Assembly (NCBI RefSeq): GCF_014863405.1
Contig: NZ_JACZZA010000012.1
Location: 62,001 to 126,000 of the forward strand
Length of the DNA stretch: 64,000 nt
Direction of reading: 5' to 3'
Source: Dyella acidiphila
Lineage (GTDB): Bacteria > Pseudomonadota > Gammaproteobacteria > Xanthomonadales > Rhodanobacteraceae
The translations under genes were made by a program, and so were the position numbers. Every line of letters starts with the position of its first letter. The stretch's first letter is position 1. The notes below the pieces were generated by a model that saw only the letters and a list, made by a program, of their open reading frames with translations, was not told the origin of the DNA and made no database searches. Below, one piece after another: positions 56,141-63,874 of this stretch.

Positions 56141-57238
56141 TCATTGCTCGCCCGCTGTGCTGAGGGGTTGCTCATTCGGTGTAGCAGACTGTTGCGCGGC
56201 AAGCGTGCGCAGCAACGACAACTCCGCCTGGAAATCCACGTAATGCGGCAGCTTCAGGTGCTGCACGAAGCCGGAAGCTTCCACGCTGTCCGAGTGCGAC
56301 AGCACGAATTCCTGGTTCTGCGCCGGCGCATAGCTGGCCTCGCCCAGTTCGTCGCAGCGCAAGGCGCGATCGACCAGCGCCATCGACATCGCCTTGCGCT
56401 CGCCCTCGCCCATGCTCAATCCATAGCCGCGGGTGAACTGCGGCGGCACGCCGTTGCCGCCCTGGAACTGATTGATCATCTGGCACTCGGTCAGCGTGAT
56501 GCTGCCGATCTCGATGGCAAAGCCCAGTTCTTCCGGACACACCAGCACATCCACTTCGCCCATGCGGATTTCGCCGGCAAACGGATGGCTTTCGGCGTAG
56601 CCGCGCTGGGTGGAATAGGCCATGCCGAGCAGGAAACCTTCGTCGCCGCGCGCCAGGTTTTGCAGGCGGGTGGCGCGATCGGCGGGAAAACTCAGCGGTT
56701 CGCGGGTAAGGTCGAAGGGCTCCGCGTCGTCGCCCGGTGCGAAGCGTTCGATCAATGCTTCCGCATCGAGCAGGTCGAGTACGCGCGGCATCTGCGAGGG
56801 CAGCGGGGCCGTGGCGGGCGTGACAGCGGCCGGTGCGGTCGGGTCGAAGTCGAGCAGCCGCTGCGTGTAGTCATAGGTGGGGCCCAGCACCTGGCCGCCG
56901 GGAATATCCTTGAACGTTCCCGACACGCGCCGGCGCACCCGCATGGACGACGTATCCAGCGGCAGGCTGTAACCGAAGCGCGGCAGGGTGGTGCGGTAGG
57001 CGCGCAGCAGGAAGATCGCTTCCAGCATGTCGCCAGCCGCCTGGCGCATCGCCAAGGCCGCCAGCTCTTCGTCGTACAGCGAGCCTTCCTGCATCACCCG
57101 CGCCACGCCCAGGCGAAGCTGCTCGCGAATTTGCGCCAGCTCCAGTTCCGGCAGCGCGGGATCGCCGCGGCGCGCCTCGGCCAGCAATTCCAGCGAACGG
57201 GCGATCGCCTGCTCGCCGCCTTTCACGGCTACGTACAT
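56141..57238 (-). CDS. phnI: PhnI, C-P lyase core subunit
   Basis: A 365-residue subunit of the C-P lyase core; with PhnG, PhnH and PhnL it forms the nucleosidase that attaches phosphonate to ribose of ATP. It begins MYVAVKGGEQAIARSLELLAE, with LGVARVMQEGSLYDEELAALA and RRVSGTFKDIPGGQVLGPTYDYTQRLLDF. It starts one base after the stop of phnH, so the two are co-translated. Family length is matched. Confidence 0.96.
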   Translation of the reverse strand: MYVAVKGGEQAIARSLELLAEARRGDPALPELELAQIREQLRLGVARVMQEGSLYDEELAALAMRQAAGDMLEAIFLLRAYRTTLPRFGYSLPLDTSSMRVRRRVSGTFKDIPGGQVLGPTYDYTQRLLDFDPTAPAAVTPATAPLPSQMPRVLDLLDAEALIERFAPGDDAEPFDLTREPLSFPADRATRLQNLARGDEGFLLGMAYSTQRGYAESHPFAGEIRMGEVDVLVCPEELGFAIEIGSITLTECQMINQFQGGNGVPPQFTRGYGLSMGEGERKAMSMALVDRALRCDELGEASYAPAQNQEFVLSHSDSVEASGFVQHLKLPHYVDFQAELSLLRTLAAQQSATPNEQPLSTAGEQ

Positions 57239-57829
57239 TCAGCCCTCCAGCCTGCGGGTGGTGCGCGGCAGACAGGCGAGCTGTTGCGCGGCGACGAAAT
57301 ACAGATCGATGCCTAGCGGCAGTTGTTCAGCAAGGGCGGCGCGCTGCGGCCAGAAGTCCGCGTGCAGTCCCTCGACATGCAGCGTCGCTGTATCGCGGAT
57401 ACCGGGCCCGGCGAATTGACTGCCGCCCTTGCCCGCAGCCGGGGATTGGATGGCGGCAACTTGAATGATCAGGCTGGCCGAACGCTCCGGATAACGCAGA
57501 TCCCCGCGTGCAAAAACATCCAGCGCAGGCATCGACCCGGGATCGCTGATCAGGGCGAAATCCGCTTCTTCCGGCCGTTGCGCCAGCTTCACCCCGGCAT
57601 GAAAGCGCAGATGGCGCATGGCTTCTTCGTCCGGCTGCTGCAGCCACACCGAGGTGGCCGAATCGCACAGGGTCAGCAGGATCGCCATCGCCGCCGGCGC
57701 GATCGGTGCGGGTGCGGGCGGCACTATCGGCAGCGTGCGCGGCAGCGCCGGACGTGCCATCGCCTGCAGCAGCTCGCGGAAGGTCCGCTGGCTATCGAAC
57801 ACAGGTTGCGCAAACGCGGCAAGCATCAT
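57239..57829 (-). CDS. phnH: PhnH, C-P lyase core subunit
   Basis: A 196-residue subunit, starting at the ATGATG at 57829 that overlaps the phnG stop. Motifs include PVFDSQRTFRELLQAMARP near the N-terminus and LPLGIDLYFVAAQQLACLPRTTR near the C-terminus. PhnH resembles PLP-dependent folds but binds no cofactor. The adjoining order G-H-I-J and overlaps show a single transcript. Confidence 0.93.
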   Translation of the reverse strand: MMLAAFAQPVFDSQRTFRELLQAMARPALPRTLPIVPPAPAPIAPAAMAILLTLCDSATSVWLQQPDEEAMRHLRFHAGVKLAQRPEEADFALISDPGSMPALDVFARGDLRYPERSASLIIQVAAIQSPAAGKGGSQFAGPGIRDTATLHVEGLHADFWPQRAALAEQLPLGIDLYFVAAQQLACLPRTTRRLEG

Positions 57830-58272
57830 TCGCCCCGCACCACGGTAAAGAATTCCACCTTGCTTGCGGCAGCCTTGCGGCTGGCTTCGTCGCGGCGCCG
57901 TTCCAATGCGCGCCGCAGTGGCTCGATCACCTGCAGTTGGATGCGCGCGTGCCGCTGCTCGTCCTGCAGCATGGCGTCGGCCAGTGCGGCGAGTTCCGCA
58001 TGGCGCGCGTTGCCGCCGCGCACCCAGGCGTGGCCGATCTGGCCGTCGGCCTGCACACTGCAGCGGGTGACCGTCACTTCGCCGAAATTGAACGGCTGGC
58101 CGCTACCGCCGACGCGGCCGCGCAGCATATACAGCCCGGTCTGCGCCGGGCGCAGCCAGCTCAGGTCGGCGGGCGGGGCGAAACCGTCCATCGCGGCGGC
58201 CAGTTCGGCCGGGTCGGACTGCGCCAGCAGCGACATCCACTGCGCGCGCGCCAAGTTGGGGGAGGTGTCCAT
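57826..58272 (-). CDS. phnG: PhnG, C-P lyase core subunit
   Basis: A 148-residue subunit of the C-P lyase core. It starts MDTSPNLARAQWMSLLAQSDPAELA, with ARGRVGGSGQPFNFGEVTVTRCSV-like residues LRGRVGGSGQPFNFGEVTVTRC and DALLQDEQRH-type residues ADAMLQDEQRHARIQLQVIEPL. It is the first gene of the minus-strand operon, and a PhnF-type operator lies just upstream. Confidence 0.93.
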   Translation of the reverse strand: MDTSPNLARAQWMSLLAQSDPAELAAAMDGFAPPADLSWLRPAQTGLYMLRGRVGGSGQPFNFGEVTVTRCSVQADGQIGHAWVRGGNARHAELAALADAMLQDEQRHARIQLQVIEPLRRALERRRDEASRKAAASKVEFFTVVRGE

Positions 58273-58298
58273 GGCTGTTCCTAACGCTTGTCACAAAT

Positions 58299-58314
58299 GT
58301 CTAGTTATCTAGAC
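58299..58314. promoter_or_regulatory. Probable PhnF operator
   Basis: GTCTAG, TTAT, CTAGAC is a perfect inverted repeat of 6-bp arms between the divergent phnG and phnF genes. HutC/PhnF-type GntR regulators bind GT-N-TA..TA-N-AC dyads like this. It could repress both directions. Confidence 0.65.
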
Positions 58315-58408
58315 CGGCCGGGGCGCGATGGGGGCGCCGACGGGTAGCCATTGCAGCAGGCCAGCGTGCCGCTGCCATGACGATGAATAGACAGGTTGAG
58401 GACGTGGT

Positions 58409-59140
58409 ATGAGCGAGATCGAACGCGGCCGGGGCGTGGCGCTGTGGAGCCAGATCAGCGGCATCCTGGCTGCAGACATCCAGAAAGGGCAGCTGCGCCA
58501 GGGCGAACAGCTGCCGTCGGCGCACGAGCTGGCGCAGCGCTTCGACGTGAACCGGCATACCGTGCGCCGCGCCATCGCCGCGCTGGAACAGCGCAACCTG
58601 GTGCGCACCGAACAGGGCCGCGGCACCTTCGTGCAGGAGCAGACGCTGGATTACCCGATCAGCCGGCGCACGCGCTTTACCCAGAACATGCGCAACCTCA
58701 ACGTCGAGGCCGATATCGAGATCCTCGAAGACGCGCGCGAAATTCCGCCGGCGCAGGTGGCGCAGTCGCTGGGTCTGGACCGTCACGAACACGCCTACCG
58801 GATCGAAACCATCAGCCGTGCCGATGGCCACATCGTCGACTACAGCACCGCCTATTTTCCGGCCACCCGCTTCAACGGCTTGCCCGCCGTCTATCGTCGC
58901 CTGCAATCGGTCACGCGCACGCTCAACGAATTCGGTGTGAACGATTACGAGCGCAAGCACACGCGCGTCTCCGCGCGTCTGCCCGACGCCACCACCGCGC
59001 GTCTGATGCAGCAGCCGGCCAGCCGCCCGGTGCTGTATGTGCAGTCGATCAATGCCGACACGCGCGGTGTGCCGGTGCAATATGGCATCACGCGCTTCTC
59101 CGGTGACTGGGTGCAACTTGTTCTGATGGCGGATCATTGA
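58409..59140 (+). CDS. phnF: PhnF, GntR/UTRA phosphonate regulator
   Basis: A 243-residue HutC-type repressor. The N-terminal GntR winged helix (LWSQISGILAADIQKGQLRQGEQLPSAHELAQRFDVNRHTVRRAIAALEQR-type sequence) precedes the UTRA ligand domain (IEILEDAREIPPAQVAQSLGL, ETISRADGHIVDYSTAYFPA). PhnF represses phn genes in phosphate-replete cells. It is divergent from phnG and starts 137 bases from it. The stop overlaps the next start (TGATG), so it is co-transcribed with DUF1045 and phnN. Confidence 0.93.
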   Translation: MSEIERGRGVALWSQISGILAADIQKGQLRQGEQLPSAHELAQRFDVNRHTVRRAIAALEQRNLVRTEQGRGTFVQEQTLDYPISRRTRFTQNMRNLNVEADIEILEDAREIPPAQVAQSLGLDRHEHAYRIETISRADGHIVDYSTAYFPATRFNGLPAVYRRLQSVTRTLNEFGVNDYERKHTRVSARLPDATTARLMQQPASRPVLYVQSINADTRGVPVQYGITRFSGDWVQLVLMADH

Positions 59141-59796
59141 TGCGTTATGCCGTGTACTTCTGCCCCGCCGCGGGCAGCGAACTGGAGCTGTTCGGACAGG
59201 AATGGCTGACCACGGCCAGCCTTCCCGGCATCGACGCCGCGCGCCTGCACGCCTTGCTGGCGGATGTGCGCCGCTATGGCTGGCACGCCACGCTCAGCGC
59301 GCCGTTCGAATTGGCCGACGAGGCCGGTTATGACGATCTGCGCGAACACGTGCTGGAAATCGCGCGTGCCTCCAGCGCCTTCGAGCTGCCTTTGAAGCTG
59401 GAACCACTATCGGGCTTTCTGGCCCTGCGTCCGGCGGCGGACGAAAGCGCCATCAACGCTTTGGCCGAACGCTGCGTACGTCATCTCAATCTGCTGCGCG
59501 CACCGCTGAGCGATGCGGCATGGCAACGCCGCGTCAATGGCCTGGACGAGACCGAACGCAGGCTGTTCCGGCAATTCGGCTATCCGTATGTGCTGGAACG
59601 CTATCGTTTTCACATCACCTTGACGGCACCTGCAACGCCGCAGGAAGAACATGTGTTGTGCACATGGCTGTCATCGAAGGCGGCCACACTGCCTCCCGCG
59701 CAGATCGACGCGCTGACGCTTTGTCGTGAAAGCGCACCCGGCAGCAATTTCGAACAACTGGAGCGGATAGCGTTAGGCAAGGGACCAGTGGCATGA
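59140..59796 (+). CDS. DUF1045 phosphonate-metabolism protein, 2H phosphoesterase type
   Basis: A 218-residue protein of the DUF1045 family commonly coded in phn loci. The chosen ATG overlaps the phnF stop. Two H-x-T motifs are seen: GWHATLSAPF near residue 50 and RFHITLTAPA near 150, the catalytic pair of 2H phosphoesterases (cyclic phosphodiesterases). It may act on the cyclic ribose phosphate left by PhnJ, a role played by PhnP in E. coli, which is missing here. That link is inference. PhnN starts inside its end (ATGA). Confidence 0.85.
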   Translation: MRYAVYFCPAAGSELELFGQEWLTTASLPGIDAARLHALLADVRRYGWHATLSAPFELADEAGYDDLREHVLEIARASSAFELPLKLEPLSGFLALRPAADESAINALAERCVRHLNLLRAPLSDAAWQRRVNGLDETERRLFRQFGYPYVLERYRFHITLTAPATPQEEHVLCTWLSSKAATLPPAQIDALTLCRESAPGSNFEQLERIALGKGPVA

Positions 59797-60347
59797 AAGC
59801 GGGTCAGTTGTATTACGTGATGGGGCCATCCGGCGCCGGCAAGGACAGCGTGCTTACCTGGGTGCGCCAGCACGGCGTGGCGCACGGTGTGCTGTGCGCG
59901 CATCGCTATATAACGCGGCCCGCCGCTGCGGGCGGCGAAAACCATGTCGCCCTGAGCGAAGAAGAATTCCAGTTGCGCGAACGCAGCGGCCTGTTCGCGC
60001 TCACCTGGCAGGCGCATGGCCTGCACTACGGCATCGGCAGCGAGGTCGCGCATTGGCTTGCGCACGGCGCCGATGTGCTGGTGAACGGTTCGCGCGCTGC
60101 CTTCGCGCGCGCTTGCGAGCGATTTCCGGCCTTGCAGCCGGTGCTGATCACCGCCACGCCGCAAGCCATCGCCGCGCGGCTGGCCGGCCGCGGCCGTGAA
60201 AACGAAGCGGAAATTGCCGCGCGCCTTGCCCGCGCCAGCGACTATGCGGTGCCGGAAGGCAGCATGGTGATTCATAACGATGGCTGCCTGGCCGAAGCTG
60301 GGGCCAGCCTGTTGCAGGCGATCCGCGCTGCGCATCAGGCTGCGTAG
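59793..60347 (+). CDS. phnN: PhnN, ribose 1,5-bisphosphokinase
   Basis: Phosphorylates ribose 1,5-bisphosphate to PRPP, the salvage step after C-P cleavage. 184 residues, guanylate-kinase-like fold: P-loop YVMGPSGAGKDSVLTWV, then HRYITRP and ALTWQAHGLHYGI, and RLAGRGRENEAEIAARLARA. It overlaps the DUF1045 gene by four bases, and its stop codon is inside a REPIN-like repeat. Confidence 0.95.
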   Translation: MKAGQLYYVMGPSGAGKDSVLTWVRQHGVAHGVLCAHRYITRPAAAGGENHVALSEEEFQLRERSGLFALTWQAHGLHYGIGSEVAHWLAHGADVLVNGSRAAFARACERFPALQPVLITATPQAIAARLAGRGRENEAEIAARLARASDYAVPEGSMVIHNDGCLAEAGASLLQAIRAAHQAA

Positions 60348-60432
60348 GGTGGGTTAGCCCCGGACTTGATCGGGGGATAGTTCGACGATTGGGTGGGGAA
60401 TGTTGGGTTACGCTGCGCTAACCCAGCCTACG
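60343..60432. repeat. REPIN-like paired palindrome, copy 4
   Basis: CGTAGGGTGGGTTAGCCCCG at the left, degenerate, and GTTGGGTTACGCTGCGCT to AACCCAGCCTACG at the right. The left arm overlaps the phnN stop codon. The space to 60549 holds no gene. Confidence 0.8.
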
Positions 60433-60549
60433 TGGGTGCGAGGGGTGTGGACTGCGCGTGTCGAATTGCGCGGCGCTCGTTCGTCATCAGGTCATGGGCG
60501 CCCGTTCTGGGTGTCTGCCATGCCCGTCCACGATCGCAGGAGATCGACC

Positions 60550-61260
60550 ATGACCCAGGCTTCATCCTTCGTTGCCGCCGCCGAACTGGTCAAGCGCAAC
60601 GGCGCCAGCATTCCCAACGAAAGCCCTGCCTACCGCCACGCGCGCAACGAACTGCTGCGCGAGGAAATTGAGCTGCGCCGGCAGATCGAGCGAGTGGCCG
60701 AGCTGCGCCGGGCACTGCCGCCGGGCGGGGAGGTGATCGGCGATTACCGGTTTGAAGGCGCACACGGCAACGTCGATTTCGCCGGCCTGTTCGGCGATAA
60801 ACAGACCCTGGTGGTCTACAGCTATATGTTCGGCCCGCAGCGCGAACGCCCCTGTCCGATGTGCAGCTCGCTACTCGGCGCCTGGGCCGGCGAAGCGCGC
60901 GATATGCAGCAGCACTTCGCCCTGGCGGTGGTGGCGCGCTCGCCGCTCAAGCGCTTGCTAGCCTTTGCGCAGGAGCGCGGCTGGCGCGATCTGCCGCTGT
61001 TCAGTGATCTCAATGGGCATTACAGCCGCGATTACTTTGCCATTGCGCCGGATGGCAGCGATATTCCCGCCTTGCATGTATTCACCCGCCGCGACGGCAC
61101 CATCCGCCACTTCTGGGCCGGCGAAATGGGCTTCGAAACTGCCGATCCGGGCCAGGATCCGCGCGGTGCGCCGGAACCGTTTCCGCTCTGGAACGTACTT
61201 GACCTCACGCCGGAAGGGCGCGTGCCGGACTGGTATCCGAGTCTGGACTATCCGACGTAA
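60550..61260 (+). CDS. DUF899 thioredoxin-like protein
   Basis: A 236-residue protein with a thioredoxin-like fold. ATG 60550 has AGGAG about 8 bases upstream. It starts MTQASSFVAAAELVKRNGAS, with VVYSYMFGPQRERPCPMCSSLLGAW holding the single C-P-M-C pair, and LPLFSDLNGHYSRDYF near residue 155. Families of this kind (AhpC/TSA-like, DUF899) are thought to have redox roles. It lies after phnN but is unrelated in function. A monooxygenase-like gene follows 78 bases downstream. Confidence 0.85.
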   Translation: MTQASSFVAAAELVKRNGASIPNESPAYRHARNELLREEIELRRQIERVAELRRALPPGGEVIGDYRFEGAHGNVDFAGLFGDKQTLVVYSYMFGPQRERPCPMCSSLLGAWAGEARDMQQHFALAVVARSPLKRLLAFAQERGWRDLPLFSDLNGHYSRDYFAIAPDGSDIPALHVFTRRDGTIRHFWAGEMGFETADPGQDPRGAPEPFPLWNVLDLTPEGRVPDWYPSLDYPT

Positions 61261-61338
61261 GCACAGTGCGCAGCTTGGGACGGGCGATATCCGCCCCAAG
61301 CTCGAAGCGGTCATCACGCCGAATCAGCGAGGTTGCGC

Positions 61339-61653
61339 ATGCTCGTCGAATACATTCGCTACACCATTCCCTCCGCCGAATCCGCGCCGTTCGAGCAGGC
61401 CTATGCGCTGGCGGGCCAGAGCCTGGACGCCTCGCCGCATTGCCTGGGCTATGAGCTGTCGCGCTGCGAAGAAGCGCCGGACAGCTACATACTGCGTATT
61501 GAATGGGATTCGCTGGACGGCCATATGCAGGGCTTTCGCGGTAGCGAGGCCTTTCGCAGCTTCTTCGCCGCGATCAAGCCCTACGTCAGCCGTATCGAGG
61601 AAATGCGGCACTACCGCGTGACGGGCGTGAGGGCGACCAGGACTGGCGGTTGA
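61339..61653 (+). CDS. Antibiotic-biosynthesis-monooxygenase (ABM) fold protein
   Basis: A 104-residue dimeric ferredoxin-like-fold protein. ATG 61339 is preferred, with GAGG upstream; an in-frame TTG lies at 61333. MLVEYIRYTIPSAESAPFEQAYALAGQSLDASPHCLGYELSRCEEAPDSYILRIEW is the pattern of YgiN/ABM proteins, which are cofactor-free monooxygenases or haem-degrading enzymes. No partner is evident. Confidence 0.78.
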   Translation: MLVEYIRYTIPSAESAPFEQAYALAGQSLDASPHCLGYELSRCEEAPDSYILRIEWDSLDGHMQGFRGSEAFRSFFAAIKPYVSRIEEMRHYRVTGVRATRTGG

Positions 61654-61674
61654 ACTACAGCGCTATCCCTCTTT

Positions 61675-61702
61675 CGTCATTCCCGCTGGCGCGGGAATGA
61701 CG
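61675..61702. repeat. 12-bp perfect hairpin
   Basis: CGTCATTCCCGC, TGGC, GCGGGAATGACG, between the convergent ABM-fold and transporter genes. It is the same type as the CGTCATCCCAGC repeats at 40164. No T run is seen; a terminator role in both directions is possible. Confidence 0.6.
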
Positions 61703-61767
61703 GCCGTGAAGATCGGTGACACCGCCGGTAAGTGCATCTCCGCAGAGATCAGAATGCGCTCGCGTGA

Positions 61768-63060
61768 TCACGCTGCAGCAGGCACAGCCGCCGGCATCTT
61801 CGCCCGTCGCGCCTTGTCGTAGAAATACAGCGCCGACACCAGCGTAATCAGCATGCCGATGCCCGACAGCGTCATCACGGTCTGGGCGTAGAACGCCGCC
61901 CACGACAGATGCACGCCGCCGAATTCCTTCACCAGGATCACCGCCACGCTGCCCATGTAGCCGCTGCTGTCGGCGATATACATTACAAAGCCCACATTGC
62001 CGCTGACCTGGAAGGTAGCCAGCATGCGTTCGAAAAAGGTGGCGTTATACGGCACGTAGGCGAGATAGAGCCCAAAGCCGCTGAGGCCGATCCAGCCCAG
62101 CGGATCGATCATGGCGTGATCGTGCATCCAGGTCGCCAGCACCGCGATGGTGAAGCCGCCGAAGATCAGCACATGGTTGAGCATCAGCGCGCGCAGGTTG
62201 TCGCGCACGATCATGGTGAAGGCAGTGATGATCAGCACGGCAATCGCGATCGGCACTTCGGTTTCGGTAAAGACCGAGGCATCGCCGCCCCGGCCCAGAT
62301 CGCTCCAGATTTCCGCGGCGAAGTTGTCGCGGAAATCGCGCGTGACGGTCAGCGCCACATAGGCCATCACGATCATTGCGATGCCGGGCAGAAAGCGGGC
62401 CAGAAAGGCGCGCCGCGTGGCGGCATCCATCGGCACGCGCATGCTGCGCGCGGCGACGTCCGACGCATCCGGCGCGGGCAGGTGCTCGAGGATCCAGGTA
62501 GCCACGCACAGCGGCGGAATAAACAGCATGCCGGTGGCGAACGGCATCCAGAATTCGCTGACCTGCCAGCGCACCATCAGCCACATGCCCACCGACTTCA
62601 CCACGCCCGAGCCGACGATAAAGCTGGCGCACATGCACGCGCCCATCAGTTCGGTGCCGCGGCGGCCTTCCAGGTAGCCGAAGATCACGCCCCACACCAT
62701 GCCCAGCGGCAAGCCGTTGAGGAACAGCAGCGGAATATTCCACGGCGCCGGCACCAGGGCGAAGCCGAGCAGGGCGAGCCAGGCGAAGCCGATCAAGCCG
62801 GCCAGCGTGCGTGCGCGGCGATGGCGCTGGATCTCGGCGATCCAGGTAATGCCGCGCACCTTGCTCAGCATGTAGCCCATCACCTGTGCGATCACCAGCC
62901 ACACTTTGTAATCGATGCCCGCCAGGTGCAGGCCTTCGAACGATGCCGCGGTAAAGGGTTTGCGGAAGGCGTACATCGACGCGTACGCCAGGAACGCGGC
63001 GGAACCGGCCAGCAGATTGATCGCCATCGGATGGCGACGGATATTCGACAAGAACGACAC
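61768..63060 (-). CDS. DUF5690 major-facilitator-type transporter
   Basis: A 430-residue inner-membrane protein with about 12 hydrophobic helices: INLLAGSAAFLAYASMYAFRKPF, TLAGLIGFAWLALLGFALV and FLNGLPLGMVWGVIFGYLEGRRGTELMGA are typical of the DUF5690 group of the major facilitator superfamily. The substrate is unknown. ATG 63060 begins MSFLSNIRRHPMAIN. It ends just before the hairpin at 61675, and the gene upstream on this strand (TetR) is 99 bases away, so a shared transcript is possible. Confidence 0.85.
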   Translation of the reverse strand: MSFLSNIRRHPMAINLLAGSAAFLAYASMYAFRKPFTAASFEGLHLAGIDYKVWLVIAQVMGYMLSKVRGITWIAEIQRHRRARTLAGLIGFAWLALLGFALVPAPWNIPLLFLNGLPLGMVWGVIFGYLEGRRGTELMGACMCASFIVGSGVVKSVGMWLMVRWQVSEFWMPFATGMLFIPPLCVATWILEHLPAPDASDVAARSMRVPMDAATRRAFLARFLPGIAMIVMAYVALTVTRDFRDNFAAEIWSDLGRGGDASVFTETEVPIAIAVLIITAFTMIVRDNLRALMLNHVLIFGGFTIAVLATWMHDHAMIDPLGWIGLSGFGLYLAYVPYNATFFERMLATFQVSGNVGFVMYIADSSGYMGSVAVILVKEFGGVHLSWAAFYAQTVMTLSGIGMLITLVSALYFYDKARRAKMPAAVPAAA

Positions 63061-63159
63061 GCTGCACCCATCCGCAAGCGGCCGATTCGGCCGTGCCGGC
63101 AGGGTGCAGCGCGCAGGTTACAGCGGCGTGGCGGAGGCTAGGCCCCGGGCGAGCGTGGT

Positions 63160-63795
63160 CTAGGCCAGCATGGTTTCGAAGCCAGCAACGACCAGCCGCA
63201 GGCCGCGCTCGAAACGCACGTCGTAATTGTCGAACACCTCCGGGCCGATGCTGCGCGAGAGCGGATAACGCTCCGCATCCACCAGCGCGTCGCGCTCGGC
63301 CAGGGTGTAGCGCGGATCCCGTTCACCTTGCGGCGACAGCACCGCCTGCTGCTCGATGGTGAAGCCGATCACGTAGCTATAGACCGTGGTGAGGCACAGC
63401 GCAGCATCTGCCGGCGCAATGCCGTGCGACTGGAACCGTTGCAGCGCACGTTCCATCGAGGCGTACAACCGCGTATCGGTGAGGCGCGAGCCGGACACCA
63501 TGCGCGCGCCGTCGCGATAGCGCAGCAGCATGTTGCGCAGGCTGATGCCATAGCCCAGCGCCCAGGCCTGCCAGGTATCGGTGGCTGGGCCGTCGTGCGA
63601 TGCCTCGGCCCAGTCCACCAGCACCCGGGTGGCCATGTCGTCGACCAGGTCCTGCTTGTTCTTGAAGCGCCAGTACAGCGTGGGTGCCTTGACCCCCAGC
63701 TCGGCGGCGATCGCCCGCAGCGTCACCGCTTCCAGCCCGCCCGTATTGAGCAATTTCAGGCCCGCCTGCACCACCGGTTCCCGGCCTACCCGCAT
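63160..63795 (-). CDS. TetR-family regulator
   Basis: A 211-residue repressor. The N-terminal helix-turn-helix, EPVVQAGLKLLNTGGLEAVTLRAIAAELGVKAPTLYWRFKNKQDLVDDMA-type sequence, is followed by a TetR_C-like ligand domain that begins AWALGYGISLRNMLLRY. It is divergent from the flavin monooxygenase gene at 63875, and two similar palindromes lie between them. By analogy with TetR it would repress the monooxygenase until a substrate or drug binds. The ligand is unknown. Confidence 0.9.
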   Translation of the reverse strand: MRVGREPVVQAGLKLLNTGGLEAVTLRAIAAELGVKAPTLYWRFKNKQDLVDDMATRVLVDWAEASHDGPATDTWQAWALGYGISLRNMLLRYRDGARMVSGSRLTDTRLYASMERALQRFQSHGIAPADAALCLTTVYSYVIGFTIEQQAVLSPQGERDPRYTLAERDALVDAERYPLSRSIGPEVFDNYDVRFERGLRLVVAGFETMLA

Positions 63796-63805
63796 CTGGC
63801 AATTC

Positions 63806-63864
63806 CTCTAACGTTGTAAGAGATCCCTAACTGCGTTATAGAATAGCGCCCCTAACACTGTTAG
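63806..63864. promoter_or_regulatory. Paired TetR-type operators
   Basis: CTCTAACGTTGTAAGAG at 63806-63822 and CTAACACTGTTAG (extended C..TAACACTGTTAGAG) at 63852-63864 are similar dyads of about 17 bp in the 79-base TetR/monooxygenase divergent region. Confidence 0.7.
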
Positions 63865-63874
63865 AGAGAACGCC

